From Herbiconiux sp. A18JL235 (lineage in GTDB: Bacteria; Actinomycetota; Actinomycetes; Actinomycetales; Microbacteriaceae): a DNA stretch of 64,000 nt. Shown one piece after another: positions 1 through 21,897 of the stretch (position 1 is the first letter of the stretch; each line of letters begins with the position of its first letter). The notes under the pieces are model-generated. The model made no database searches. It was not told the DNA's origin and saw only the letters and a list, made by a program, of their open reading frames with translations. The position numbers were made by a program, and so were the translations under genes. The stretch spans positions 3,534,001 to 3,598,000 of the forward strand of contig NZ_CP162511.1 in NCBI RefSeq assembly GCF_040939305.1, in the 5' to 3' direction.

Positions 1-4780
<4,780 letters not shown>

Positions 4781-4944
4781 TGATTACGCGCAACACGACC
4801 AACCGGAATAGGTTGAAACCATGCTGCAAGTTCGAAACTGACAGAACAAATCATTACTGACTTGCTTTGTTGTTCAAAATGTTTTCCAAAGGAATCCGTA
4901 GCCAACCAAAAAGGCCAGCCAACGGGTATTTGGCATTTGACATT

Positions 4945-4968
4945 GTGCACGCTGTTGAGTTCTCAAGG
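4945..4968 (-). promoter_or_regulatory. rRNA leader antitermination/processing element
   Basis: On the transcribed strand this stretch reads CCTTGAGAACTCAACAGCGT followed by GCAC. It is the leader motif typical of actinobacterial rRNA operons. The core TTGAGAACT is repeated in the 16S-23S spacer at 2951-2972, so both mature rRNAs are preceded by it. A role in antitermination or in forming the RNase III processing stem is inferred from position. Confidence 0.65.
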
Positions 4969-5020
4969 ATCGGACGCACCGAAACCAAGCCGTCAGGCCG
5001 CCGTTCCGGGCAACTTCTCC

Positions 5021-5048
5021 ACCCTAGCACCAGAGCTCCGAAAGTCAA
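5021..5048 (-). promoter_or_regulatory. rRNA operon promoter
   Basis: On the minus strand the -35 box TTGACT (5048-5043) is separated by 16 nt from the -10 box TAGGGT (5026-5021). Transcription would start about 240 nt upstream of mature 16S. The rest of the gap 4781-5210 between 16S and tyrS holds no gene that I can support. A second, weaker promoter may exist upstream but was not convincing. Confidence 0.75.
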
Positions 5049-5210
5049 AACAAGTTGACCGGATCTTTGGCCTTGCAAGGGGGCTTGTCTCCAACTTGAG
5101 GCCGGCAAGCTCTTCCGCTTTTCCGCACCTGTGGGGTGACGAGGGATTACATTACGCGGAGGTTTCCGACCCCCGCAAATCACGCTGCATCCCGGGCGTG
5201 TCGGCGGACC

Positions 5211-6521
5211 CTACTCCTCGATTCGCACGCCGGCCAGGGTCTTCTTGCCGCGCCGGAGCACAGCGAATCCCCCTGCCAACGCCGCCCCCGTGAAGTCTGC
5301 GGCCTCGTCGGAGATCTTTTCGTTGTTGAGGTAGACGCCGCCCTGGGCGATCGCCCTCCTGGCCTCGCTCGCAGAGGCGACGAGGCCAGTGGCGACGAGC
5401 GCTTCGACGACGGTGCCGCCGGAGGCGACGGCGGTGGTCGGCAGCTCACCGACGGCGGCCCCCAGAGTGGCCGCATCCAGTTCCGCCAGATCACCCTGAC
5501 CGAACAGCGCGCCGGCCGCCGCGATCGCGGCATTCGTCGCGGAGACACCGTGCACCAGCGAGGTGACCTCGAAGGCCAGGGTGCGCTGCGCCTCCCGGCG
5601 GAACGGCGCCTCGGCGACCGCGGTCTCGAGCCGTTCGATCTCGGCGCGGTCGAGGAAGGTGAAGATCTTCAGGCGCGCTATGACGTCGGCGTCGTCGGTG
5701 TTGAGCCAGAACTGGTAGAACGCGTAGGGACTCGTGAGCTCGGCGTCGAGCCAGATGGCGTTACCCTCGCTCTTGCCGAACTTGGTTCCGTCGGAATTGG
5801 TGATGAGCGGGGTACCGATGGCGTGCACGCTCGCCTGTTCGGCCCGATGGATGAGGTCGGTACCGCTGGTGAGGTTGCCCCACTGGTCGCTCCCCCCGGT
5901 CTGCAGCACGCAGCCGTAGCTGCGGTACAGCTCGAGGAAGTCCATGCCCTGAAGGATCTGGTAGCTGAACTCGGTGTAGCTGATGCCCGCCTCCGAGTTC
6001 AGCCGGGCCGACACCGCATCCTTCTTCAGCATCGTGCCGACTCGGAAGTGCTTGCCGATCTCGCGGAGGAAGTCGATCGCCGAGAGCGGCGCCGTCCAAT
6101 CGAGATTGTTCACCATGCGCGCGGCGTTGTCGCCCTCGAAGCTGAGGAACCGCTCGATCTGGGCACGCAGATTGCCCACCCACTCGGCGACCGTCTCCCT
6201 GGTGTTGAGAGTGCGCTCAGCGGTCGGGCGCGGGTCTCCGATGAGCCCGGTGGAACCACCGACGAGACCGAGCGGCTTGTGGCCGGCGAGCTGAAGCCGG
6301 CGCATGACGAGGATCTGCACGAGGTTGCCGAGGTGCAGGCTCGCAGCGGTCGGGTCGAAGCCGCAGTAGAACGTGATCGGCGGGCCGGCGAGAACCTCTT
6401 TGAGTGCGGCCGCATCGGTCGACACGTGCACGAGACCCCGATAGTTCAGTTCGTCCCAGATGTCGGCGAACGACGTGTCGTTCTGCTGAGGACGAGGAAC
6501 CGTGAGCGGGGTATCTGACAC
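5211..6521 (-). CDS. tyrS: tyrosyl-tRNA synthetase
   Basis: Cytoplasmic class I aminoacyl-tRNA synthetase that charges tRNA-Tyr. The 436-residue protein has the normal length for the family. The HIGH-like motif HLGN is at residues 63-66 in the Rossmann domain, the tyrosine-site region YCGFDPTAASLHLGN surrounds it, and the KMSKS-like loop KFGKS is at 247-251. The C-terminal S4-like RNA-binding domain follows. The start is GTG. A -10-like TAGGCT lies 8 nt upstream (6530-6535), so the mRNA may be nearly leaderless. The next gene downstream on the strand is the rRNA operon. Confidence 0.96.
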   Translation of the reverse strand: MSDTPLTVPRPQQNDTSFADIWDELNYRGLVHVSTDAAALKEVLAGPPITFYCGFDPTAASLHLGNLVQILVMRRLQLAGHKPLGLVGGSTGLIGDPRPTAERTLNTRETVAEWVGNLRAQIERFLSFEGDNAARMVNNLDWTAPLSAIDFLREIGKHFRVGTMLKKDAVSARLNSEAGISYTEFSYQILQGMDFLELYRSYGCVLQTGGSDQWGNLTSGTDLIHRAEQASVHAIGTPLITNSDGTKFGKSEGNAIWLDAELTSPYAFYQFWLNTDDADVIARLKIFTFLDRAEIERLETAVAEAPFRREAQRTLAFEVTSLVHGVSATNAAIAAAGALFGQGDLAELDAATLGAAVGELPTTAVASGGTVVEALVATGLVASASEARRAIAQGGVYLNNEKISDEAADFTGAALAGGFAVLRRGKKTLAGVRIEE

Positions 6522-6552
6522 GGGACTTGAGCCTACCAGCGGCGAACAGCCT

Positions 6553-6765
6553 CTACTCGTTGCCGACGGCGCCGTCGGCCTTGGCCCTCGCCTGATCGAT
6601 CTTGTCGTCGTGCTTGCCGCCGGTGACCTTCTTCGCGGCGTTCGCCACGCCGTCGAGGAGCTTGTCGCTGACCTCCTCGGCCTGCTCGCTCTTCAGGGCC
6701 TGCTTGACCTTCTCTTCCTCGAGAAACGCCTTGGCCTTACGGGTGATGTCGTCGAATCCAGCCAT
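6553..6765 (-). CDS. small Rv0909/MT0933-type antitoxin-like protein
   Basis: A 70-residue charged, helical protein beginning MAGFDDITRKAKAF and containing the signature GGKHDDKIDQARAKAD. This pattern matches the MT0933 (Rv0909) antitoxin family as I remember it. I start it at 6765, not 6780, because a GGTGAGG ribosome-binding site stands directly before that ATG. In Mycobacterium the family pairs with an Rv0910-like SRPBCC toxin. No such gene adjoins here, so it is an orphan, and an antitoxin role is doubtful. The gene upstream (6813-7292) is unrelated. Confidence 0.7.
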   Translation of the reverse strand: MAGFDDITRKAKAFLEEEKVKQALKSEQAEEVSDKLLDGVANAAKKVTGGKHDDKIDQARAKADGAVGNE

Positions 6766-6812
6766 GACCTCACCCAACACCCGGATTCACTGTTCGGCAA
6801 CCGCAGGCCGTG

Positions 6813-7292
6813 TCAGCCGGATCGTACCCACGCACCCCAGTCCATGTCGGGGTAGGCAGTGATCCGCTCCTGCCAGAGTCTGCAGAAGACCCGCGAACGT
6901 TCAGCCCAAGCCGAGTCGCCCGCCTGCTGTGCGCACTGCATCGCGTACGCCGCTGCCTCGACAGCTCGCTCCGGCTCGTTCTCTCGAAGCGACACCGCGG
7001 CGACCGACCGAAACGCCGCGGCAGCTTCTGCGTACAGGTGGTGCTCCCGTGCGAATCGTGCTGCGGCTTCGATTCTGCGGGCCCCCGGAGGCATGGAGCG
7101 GTCGGACTCCGCCTCGCCCTGTGCGACTGCAGCGGCAATCATGACTCGGGCGACCTCCAGATCAGCATCACTCTCCCACTCGGCCCGTGCGCGGAGCCCG
7201 ACAGCGTTGAGCGCTTGTCTCCCATCGGGACTGCCGGAGCGATGGAGAACAAGAGCGATGGCGAGTTCGTGATGCAACACCGATGCTGACAT
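6813..7292 (-). CDS. hypothetical alanine-rich helical protein
   Basis: A 159-residue protein that I do not recognise. It is rich in Ala, Arg and Glu with helix-forming repeats (for example FAREHHLYAEAAAAFRSVAAV at about residues 90-110) that resemble degenerate TPR helices. No signal peptide or membrane span is visible. An in-frame ATG upstream at 7418 would place the start inside tuf and across the tuf terminator, so I use the ATG at 7292. Its ribosome-binding site is weak. A small antitoxin-like gene follows 47 bp downstream. Confidence 0.6.
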   Translation of the reverse strand: MSASVLHHELAIALVLHRSGSPDGRQALNAVGLRARAEWESDADLEVARVMIAAAVAQGEAESDRSMPPGARRIEAAARFAREHHLYAEAAAAFRSVAAVSLRENEPERAVEAAAYAMQCAQQAGDSAWAERSRVFCRLWQERITAYPDMDWGAWVRSG

Positions 7293-7320
7293 TTCATCAT
7301 CATACGGCGGCCGGGCAACG

Positions 7321-7354
7321 CAGAAGGGCCGCGCCCGGAGGCGCGGCCCTTCTG
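7321..7354 (-). terminator. intrinsic terminator after tuf
   Basis: A perfect 14-bp stem (CAGAAGGGCCGCGC with GCGCGGCCCTTCTG) and a 6-nt loop lie 11 bp past the tuf stop codon. There is no long U-run, which is common for actinobacterial terminators. It closes the rpsL-rpsG-fusA-tuf operon. Confidence 0.85.
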
Positions 7355-7365
7355 GTGGAGCGGTG

Positions 7366-8559
<1,194 letters not shown>

Positions 8560-8672
8560 TAGGTCCTCCTCAGGACTGTCATGCCGGTCATCCGAACGCT
8601 GGATCGCGTCCGGAATCAGGCGGGGGTTGTTGATATGTTACGCGAACCTACGAGGCCCGCAGAACTCGGGAG

Positions 8673-10787
8673 TTACTCGCCCTTGTTCTTCTGGATGATC
8701 TCGTCGGCCACAGCCTTCGGGACCTCGGCGTAGCTCTCGAAGGTCATCGAGTACACCGCACGACCCGAGGTCTTGGAGCGCAGGTCACCGATGTAACCGA
8801 ACATCTCCGAGAGCGGGACGTGAGCACGGACGACCTTGACGCCGGAGGCGTCCTCCATCGACTGGATCTGGCCGCGGCGCGAGTTGAGGTCGCCGATGAC
8901 GTCGCCCATGTACTCCTCGGGCGTACGCACCTCGACGGCCATGAGCGGCTCGAGCAGCACGGGGCTGGCCTTGCGGGCAGCCTCCTTGAAGGCCATCGAG
9001 CCGGCGATCTTGAACGCCATCTCCGAGGAGTCGACGTCGTGGTAGGCACCGTCGATGAGGGTCGCCTTGACGCCCACCATCGGGTAGCCGGCGAGCACGC
9101 CGACCTGCAGAGCATCCTGGATACCGGCGTCGACCGAAGGGATGTACTCGCGGGGAACGCGGCCACCGGTGACCTTGTTCTCGAACTCGTACACCGTCTC
9201 GGCCGTGACCTCGAGCGGCTCGATCGCGATCTGCACCTTGGCGAACTGACCGGAACCACCGGTCTGCTTCTTGTGGGTGTAGTCGTGGCGCTCGACGGTC
9301 TTGCGGATGGTCTCGCGGTAGGCCACCTGGGGCTTGCCGACGTTGGCCTCCACGTTGAACTCGCGCTTCATGCGGTCGACGAGGATGTCGAGGTGGAGCT
9401 CACCCATGCCCTTGATGACCGTCTGACCGGTCTCCTGGTTCTGCTCGGTGCGGAACGTCGGGTCTTCCTCGGCGAGCTTCTGGATGGCGACACCCAGCTT
9501 CTCCTGGTCTGCCTTGGTCTTCGGCTCGATGGCCACCTCGATCACGGGCTCCGGGAAGGTCATCGACTCGAGCACGACCTGGTTGTTCGGGTCGGACAGG
9601 GTGTCACCGGTGGTGGTGTCCTTCAGGCCGATGACCGCGTAGATGTGACCGGCGGTCACCGAGTCGACCGGGTTCTCCTTGTTGGAGTGCATCTGGAAGA
9701 TCTTGCCGATGCGCTCCTTCTTGCCCTTGGTGGAGTTCATCACCTGGCCGCCCGACTCGAGCTGGCCCGAGTAGACGCGCACGTAGGTGAGACGACCGAA
9801 GAACGGGTGCACCGCGACCTTGAACGCGAGAGCCGCGAACGGGTCTTTCGGGTCGGGGTGACGCTCGATGATGATCTCTTCGTCACGGATGTCGTGACCC
9901 TCGGTTGCCGGAACGTCCAGAGGCGACGGGAGGTAGTCCACCACCGCGTCGAGCATCGGCTGCACGCCGCGGTTCTTGAACGCCGAGCCGCAGAGCACGG
10001 GGTAGATCTCGGAGTTCACGGTGAGCTTGCGGATCGCGCCCTTGATCTCGGCGACGGTCAGCTCCTCGCCACCGAAGAACTTTTCGAGCAGCGCGTCGTC
10101 GGTCTCGGCGACGGTCTCGAGCAGCACCTGACGGTACTCCTCCGCCTTCTCCTTGAGGTCGTCCGGGATCTCCTCGATCTCGTACTTCGCGCCCATCTGC
10201 ACGTCACCCTTGGCGTCACCGCGCCAGGTGAGAGCGCGCATCTCGACCAGGTCGACGACGCCCTCGAAGGAGGACTCCGCACCGATCGGGAGCTGGATCA
10301 CCAGGGGCTTGGCGCCGAGGCGGTTGATGATGGTGTCGACCGTGAAGTAGAAGTCGGCGCCGAGCTTGTCCATCTTGTTGACGAAGCAGATGCGCGGCAC
10401 GTTGTACTTGTCGGCCTGACGCCACACGGTCTCCGACTGGGGCTCCACGCCCTCCTTGCCGTCGAACACCGCGACGGCGCCGTCGAGCACGCGGAGCGAG
10501 CGCTCCACCTCGACGGTGAAGTCGACGTGACCGGGGGTGTCGATGATGTTGATCTGGTTCTTGTTCCAGAAACAGGTGGTCGCAGCAGAGGTGATCGTGA
10601 TGCCACGCTCCTGCTCCTGCGCCATCCAGTCCATCGTCGCAGCGCCGTCGTGGACCTCACCGATCTTGTGGGTGATGCCCGTGTAGAACAGGATGCGCTC
10701 GGTGGTGGTGGTCTTGCCGGCATCGATGTGAGCCATGATGCCGATGTTGCGGACCTTGTTCAGGTCGGTGAGCACGTCCTGTGCCAC
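8673..10787 (-). CDS. fusA: elongation factor G
   Basis: The GTPase that drives ribosomal translocation. It has 704 residues. The N-terminal G domain shows [13 protein letters not shown] (residues 19-31), DTPGHVDF and NKMDKLG. Domains II to V follow, with the domain IV region ending in the typical GDLNSRRG. The start is GTG, preceded by CGGAGG. It lies between rpsG (45 bp upstream) and tuf in the streptomycin operon. Confidence 0.98.
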   Translation of the reverse strand: MAQDVLTDLNKVRNIGIMAHIDAGKTTTTERILFYTGITHKIGEVHDGAATMDWMAQEQERGITITSAATTCFWNKNQINIIDTPGHVDFTVEVERSLRVLDGAVAVFDGKEGVEPQSETVWRQADKYNVPRICFVNKMDKLGADFYFTVDTIINRLGAKPLVIQLPIGAESSFEGVVDLVEMRALTWRGDAKGDVQMGAKYEIEEIPDDLKEKAEEYRQVLLETVAETDDALLEKFFGGEELTVAEIKGAIRKLTVNSEIYPVLCGSAFKNRGVQPMLDAVVDYLPSPLDVPATEGHDIRDEEIIIERHPDPKDPFAALAFKVAVHPFFGRLTYVRVYSGQLESGGQVMNSTKGKKERIGKIFQMHSNKENPVDSVTAGHIYAVIGLKDTTTGDTLSDPNNQVVLESMTFPEPVIEVAIEPKTKADQEKLGVAIQKLAEEDPTFRTEQNQETGQTVIKGMGELHLDILVDRMKREFNVEANVGKPQVAYRETIRKTVERHDYTHKKQTGGSGQFAKVQIAIEPLEVTAETVYEFENKVTGGRVPREYIPSVDAGIQDALQVGVLAGYPMVGVKATLIDGAYHDVDSSEMAFKIAGSMAFKEAARKASPVLLEPLMAVEVRTPEEYMGDVIGDLNSRRGQIQSMEDASGVKVVRAHVPLSEMFGYIGDLRSKTSGRAVYSMTFESYAEVPKAVADEIIQKNKGE

Positions 10788-10832
10788 GGATTGCCTCCGA
10801 TAGGTGAGAGCGGGAAAGAGAGGGCGCGGGGG

Positions 10833-11303
10833 TTACCAGCGGTAGTGCGCGAAGGCCTTGTTCGACTCGGCCATCTTGTGGGTGTCTTCGCGGCGCTTGA
10901 CCGCGGCACCGAGGCCGTTCGAGGCGTCGAGGATCTCGTTGGTGAGACGCTCGGTCATGGTCTTCTCGCGGCGGGCCTTCGCGTAGGTGGTGAGCCAGCG
11001 GAGGGCGAGGGTGTTCGCACGGTGCGGCTTGACCTCGATCGGCACCTGGTAGGTGGAGCCACCGACGCGGCGGCTGCGCACCTCGAGGGTGGGGCGCACG
11101 TTGTCGAGGGCCTTCTTCAGGGTGACCACGGCATCCTGGCTGTTCTTGGCGGCGACACCCTCGAGCGCGTCGTACACGATGCGCTCAGCGGTGGCCTTCT
11201 TGCCGTCGAGCAGGATCTTGTTGACCAGCTGGCTGACGATCGGGGCGCCGTAGACCGGGTCGGCGACAACGGGACGCTTCGGGGCGGGACCCTTGCGAGG
11301 CAT
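10833..11303 (-). CDS. rpsG: 30S ribosomal protein S7
   Basis: Primary binding protein of the 16S rRNA 3' major domain, forming the head of the 30S subunit. It has 156 residues, the family length, beginning [11 protein letters not shown] and containing the conserved [11 protein letters not shown] and ALRWL segments. Its ATG overlaps the rpsL stop codon by one base (TAATG), which implies translational coupling inside the streptomycin operon. Confidence 0.98.
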   Translation of the reverse strand: MPRKGPAPKRPVVADPVYGAPIVSQLVNKILLDGKKATAERIVYDALEGVAAKNSQDAVVTLKKALDNVRPTLEVRSRRVGGSTYQVPIEVKPHRANTLALRWLTTYAKARREKTMTERLTNEILDASNGLGAAVKRREDTHKMAESNKAFAHYRW

Positions 11304-11677
11304 TACTTCTTCTCCATCTTCGCGCCGTAACGGCTGCGAGCCTGCTTGCGGTTCTTCACGGCCTGCGTGTCGAGCGCGCCGCGGATGATCTTGTAACGCA
11401 CACCGGGGAGGTCCTTCACACGACCGCCGCGCACGAGCACCATCGAGTGCTCCTGCAGGTTGTGGCCCTCACCGGGGATGTAAGCGGTGACCTCGGTGCC
11501 GTTCGACAGCTTCACACGGGCGACCTTGCGGAGAGCCGAGTTCGGCTTCTTGGGGGTGGTGGTGTACACACGGGTGCACACGCCGCGCTGCTGGGGGTTG
11601 GCCTTGAGGGCGGGCGCCTTGGTCTTGGTGACCTTGGGGGTGCGACCCTTACGGACCAACTGCTGAATGGTTGGCAC
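11303..11677 (-). CDS. rpsL: 30S ribosomal protein S12
   Basis: Decoding-centre protein of the 30S subunit, with 124 residues. The conserved loop [13 protein letters not shown] carries Lys43, and [12 protein letters not shown] carries Lys88. These are the two positions at which streptomycin-resistance changes occur in other bacteria, and both are wild type here. The start is GTG, with AAGGAG 6 nt upstream. It is the first gene of the rpsL-rpsG-fusA-tuf operon and has a leader of about 210 nt from the promoter at 11895-11923. Confidence 0.98.
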   Translation of the reverse strand: MPTIQQLVRKGRTPKVTKTKAPALKANPQQRGVCTRVYTTTPKKPNSALRKVARVKLSNGTEVTAYIPGEGHNLQEHSMVLVRGGRVKDLPGVRYKIIRGALDTQAVKNRKQARSRYGAKMEKK

Positions 11678-11894
11678 TACTTACTCCTTGTATTCGTAAC
11701 GCTCAGTGTCTTCGAGTCCGGACATCCGCAACCCGTTCGTTCAACGCTCCGCGTGACGCCGGATGGCGTGTCGGGTGCGTCTGGACCCACCGGCGGTACA
11801 AAATGGCTCTGGTATCGCTGGTTGGTGGAGCAGTGGGAACTTGCGTTCTGCTTCGCTCTAAATCTGGGCATGCAAGTATGCACACACCCGGAAA

Positions 11895-11923
11895 ATGATA
11901 GCTCCCGATGCCCCTCGGGTCAA
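11895..11923 (-). promoter_or_regulatory. promoter of the rpsL-rpsG-fusA-tuf operon
   Basis: On the minus strand TTGACC (11923-11918) is followed after exactly 17 nt by TATCAT (11900-11895), a near-consensus housekeeping promoter. It begins 9 bp past the stop of the upstream membrane-protein gene. The predicted transcript has about 210 nt of leader before the rpsL GTG. I see no gene in 11678-11894. Confidence 0.8.
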
Positions 11924-11931
11924 ATGGCGCC

Positions 11932-13029
11932 CTACCAGCTCGGCGTCGTGCCGGTGGGCTGCGCCACGCGCTCGTTCTGTTCGCGTTCGAACTGCTCGCG
12001 CGCTTCCTTGTTGCGCTGCTTCACCTTTCGGCCGCGCGAGGCGATCCACGCCCCCGTCCAGATCGAGACCTCGCGGGCGACGATGGCGCCGGCCAGGGTG
12101 AGCGGATCCATGGTGAGGGAACGCACGAAATCGTACTGCTCCTGGGGCTGCAGGTTCCAGGCGTTCACGTGGATGAGCGCGCCCGCGATGCCGGCGACGT
12201 AGACCAGCACCGCGACGAGGAAGCCTCCGAGCACGTAGGCCCACCAGCCGGCCCGGTTCACGACGAGCACGATGAGGATGAGGGACACGGCGAACACGAT
12301 CACCGGCACGATGAACGCTGCGCTGAGGAGGAACTGGGCGAATGCCGTCACCGCCGCCACCCCGGCCAGGTTCGCCGAGATGACGAGGAACGACACCGCG
12401 GCGTACAGCGCCGCGAACGCGACGGTGCCGAGCAGCGCGATGAGCGTACCGCCGCCCCGGTTGCCCTTGGCCGCCGGGGGCACCGGCGCCACGGTCTGCT
12501 GGGGCGCCGGCTGGTACTGCGAGTACGGCAGCTCACCCACGGGGGCCGCCGTCGGGGTCGCGGTCTGGGTCGTCGGGGCGTAGGCGGCCGCCGGGTACGG
12601 AGTGGCGCGTTCCTCCCGCGGAGCGGGCTCGGACGAGGTGACGTAGGGGCCGCCTTGCGGGTGACGGTCGTAGGCGGCGACCGCCTGCTCGGCGATCGGG
12701 GCGCCCTCCTCGTTCACCACGTAGGGCCCGCCGAGGGGCGGGCGTGTCGTCGCCTCGGGCGTCAGCGGCTCATCGGCCGGTGTGCCCGCAGGCTCCGCCT
12801 CGGGCTCGGGAACCGGATGCTCGGAGGCCGGCTCGGCGGGCCGGTCGACGACGGGCTCGGAAGACCGATCGACGACGGGTTCTGCACCGGGCGCCTGCCA
12901 GTCCGGCATCGCAGGGAGCGGGGGCGTCTGACCGGCCGTGGGCTGCGCATCCGGATGCTCCGTGTTCTCGGCCGGGACGTCGCGCATCGGGAACTCCGGC
13001 TTGTCATCCTGACGCTCATCGCTGCTCAT
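11932..13029 (-). CDS. proline-rich membrane protein of unknown function
   Basis: A 365-residue protein of two parts. Residues 1-190 are disordered and rich in Pro, Ala, Glu and Thr, with repeated GGPYV motifs and PVVDR repeats. Residues about 195-300 carry four hydrophobic segments (starting with TLIALLGTVAFAALYAAVSF). A charged tail, RGRKVKQRNKEAREQFEREQ, is probably cytoplasmic. No enzyme motif is visible. The ATG is preceded by TAGAGT 7 nt upstream, so it may be expressed from its own leaderless promoter. It sits between rpoC and rpsL, a position I have seen occupied by similar proteins in this family of bacteria. Confidence 0.8.
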   Translation of the reverse strand: MSSDERQDDKPEFPMRDVPAENTEHPDAQPTAGQTPPLPAMPDWQAPGAEPVVDRSSEPVVDRPAEPASEHPVPEPEAEPAGTPADEPLTPEATTRPPLGGPYVVNEEGAPIAEQAVAAYDRHPQGGPYVTSSEPAPREERATPYPAAAYAPTTQTATPTAAPVGELPYSQYQPAPQQTVAPVPPAAKGNRGGGTLIALLGTVAFAALYAAVSFLVISANLAGVAAVTAFAQFLLSAAFIVPVIVFAVSLILIVLVVNRAGWWAYVLGGFLVAVLVYVAGIAGALIHVNAWNLQPQEQYDFVRSLTMDPLTLAGAIVAREVSIWTGAWIASRGRKVKQRNKEAREQFEREQNERVAQPTGTTPSW

Positions 13030-13102
13030 GCCCAGAACTCTACAATCGCGCTCCCTCGGCGCGGGGATGCGCGCCGCACGGCCGTGGTGCCGGGAACGGC
13101 GA

Positions 13103-13132
13103 AGGGCGCCCCACCGTTCGGTGAGACGCCCT
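13103..13132 (-). terminator. intrinsic terminator after rpoC
   Basis: An imperfect stem-loop (AGGGCG...CGCCCT closing CACCG-TTCG-GTG) lies 20 bp beyond the rpoC stop codon. The UUCG-type tetraloop makes it very stable. It separates the rpoBC operon from the membrane-protein gene downstream. Confidence 0.75.
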
Positions 13133-13151
13133 CCGACGTGACGGGTGCCTG

Positions 13152-17030
<3,879 letters not shown>

Positions 17031-17072
17031 TTTTCCTTCTCTCCTGGAAAAAGTCTTCTAGTGGTTGCCGGC

Positions 17073-20561
<3,489 letters not shown>

Positions 20562-20718
20562 GGAAATAACCTCCGTGGGCCCCGTCGGGCCTTGCGTTAC
20601 TTACGGTCGTTGTGTCGAGAACTCCGCAGATGTGTCCGAACCCGCAATATGGTTCTAGAGTGTTGCTGCGCGGTAGGGTGAGAAACCCCGGCGCAGATGC
20701 CGACCGCAATATGAAGGC

Positions 20719-20750
20719 ATAGTTGTTCTGGGAGCGCAAAGAACAACTAT
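20719..20750. promoter_or_regulatory. perfect inverted repeat over the rpoB start site
   Basis: ATAGTTGTTCT (20719-20729) and AGAACAACTAT (20740-20750) form an 11-bp perfect inverted repeat with a 10-nt spacer. The right arm overlaps the rpoB -10 box, and the expected start point lies in the spacer, so only one arm would be transcribed. That favours a DNA operator over an RNA hairpin. A 10-bp sequence, CCGCAATATG, also occurs twice in the leader (20642-20651 and 20704-20713). The regulator is unknown. Confidence 0.6.
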
Positions 20751-20774
20751 AGGCGCTCTCGACACGCCTGTCCA
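20746..20774 (-). promoter_or_regulatory. rpoB-rpoC promoter
   Basis: On the minus strand TGGACA (20774-20769) is separated by 17 nt from TATAGT (20751-20746). It is back to back with the promoter of the divergent gene at 20784-20812, with only 9 bp between the two -35 boxes. Confidence 0.75.
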
Positions 20775-20783
20775 GTCCAATTC

Positions 20784-20812
20784 TTGACCGCTCCGGAATT
20801 CTCAGGTATAAC
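20784..20812 (+). promoter_or_regulatory. leaderless promoter of the methyltransferase-like gene
   Basis: TTGACC (20784-20789), a 17-nt spacer and TATAAC (20807-20812) form a near-consensus promoter. Only 6 nt separate the -10 box from the ATG at 20819, so transcription should start at the start codon itself. No ribosome-binding site is present, which agrees with a leaderless mRNA. Confidence 0.8.
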
Positions 20813-20818
20813 GCGCTG

Positions 20819-21715
20819 ATGGCACGGGAACGCGACAGGCGAGGCACGCGGGTCGAGCATCCGTCGGCCCGGTTGAGCGACGGGATGCTCGCCACCATCG
20901 AGCCCGACCGCTTCCGTGCGGGTTCGCAGGTGCTCATCGTCGACGGAACGCCCCAGTCGCACGTCGACCTCGACGACCCCACCTACCTCTCGTTCGAGTA
21001 CGTGAGGCGCATCGGCCACGGCATCGATCTGCTCGCACCCGCGGGCGAAGCGATCACGGCTGTGCACCTCGGCGGTGGCGCGTTCACCCTGCCCCGCTAC
21101 GTGGAGGCGACACGGCCCGGGTCGCGGCAGCAGGTGGTGGAGATCGACAGCGGACTGGTGGAGTTCGTGCGGCGGGAGCTGCCGTTGCCGCGGAGCGCCT
21201 CCATCAGAGTGCGTCACGGGGACGCTCGAGAGGTGCTCGAGAAGCTTCCCACCGGCATACTCGGGGCCGTCGACCTGGTGGTCGTCGACGTGTTCGCCGG
21301 AGCGCGCACGCCCGCGCATGTGACGAGCGCGGAGTTCTACCGCGCCGTCGCCGGGGTGCTGGCGCCGCACGGCCTGGTCGCCGTGAACGTCGCCGACGGC
21401 GCCGGACTCGCGTTCGCACGCAGTCAGGCCGCGACGCTGGCCCACGTGTTCCCCTCCGTCGCGGTGGCCGCCGACCCTCAGATGCTGAAGGCCAAGCGGT
21501 TCGGGAACGTCGTCGCCTTCGCCTCGGCGAGCGAGCTGCCGTTCGACACGATGCCGCGGCTCCTGGCCGGAGACCCCGTGGCGGCCAAGCTCGTGACGGG
21601 GCGGGAGCTCGAGAACTTCATCGCGGGCGCGGCGGTGGCCACGGATCAGACGGCGACCAGGTCGCCCGCGCCGGCGCGGAGCGTGTTCGCGGTGGATCGG
21701 CGGGCCGCGGAGTAG
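20819..21715 (+). CDS. spermidine synthase-like methyltransferase-fold protein
   Basis: A 298-residue protein with the Rossmann fold of spermidine synthases. The nucleotide motif VHLGGGAFTLPRYV is at about residues 80-93, VVEIDSGLVEFVRRELPLP follows, and VVVDVFAG is at the substrate site. Such actinobacterial proteins are annotated as spermidine synthase, but many lack proof of polyamine activity. The missing membrane domain separates it from the fused transporter type. It is leaderless from the promoter at 20784-20812 and divergent from rpoB. Confidence 0.8.
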   Translation: MARERDRRGTRVEHPSARLSDGMLATIEPDRFRAGSQVLIVDGTPQSHVDLDDPTYLSFEYVRRIGHGIDLLAPAGEAITAVHLGGGAFTLPRYVEATRPGSRQQVVEIDSGLVEFVRRELPLPRSASIRVRHGDAREVLEKLPTGILGAVDLVVVDVFAGARTPAHVTSAEFYRAVAGVLAPHGLVAVNVADGAGLAFARSQAATLAHVFPSVAVAADPQMLKAKRFGNVVAFASASELPFDTMPRLLAGDPVAAKLVTGRELENFIAGAAVATDQTATRSPAPARSVFAVDRRAAE

Positions 21716-21897
21716 CGGAGGCGGCGTCGTGCGCTCGCGGCGGCATCGCCTTGTGCGCTGGTGGGGGCGGCGTCGTGTCGCGGGCTCGGGGGGCGGCGTC
21801 GTGTCGCGGGCTCAGGGGCATTAGTGCGTCGTGCACTCGGAGGCGGTTCACACGGGCCGGGGGCAGGGTGGTCGTGGGGCGACGGACGGGAGCGGAC

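Noticed and set aside
5136..6518. A 460-codon plus-strand frame opposite tyrS.
   Set aside because: It is a mirror of tyrS codon bias, since the minus-strand product has all synthetase motifs.
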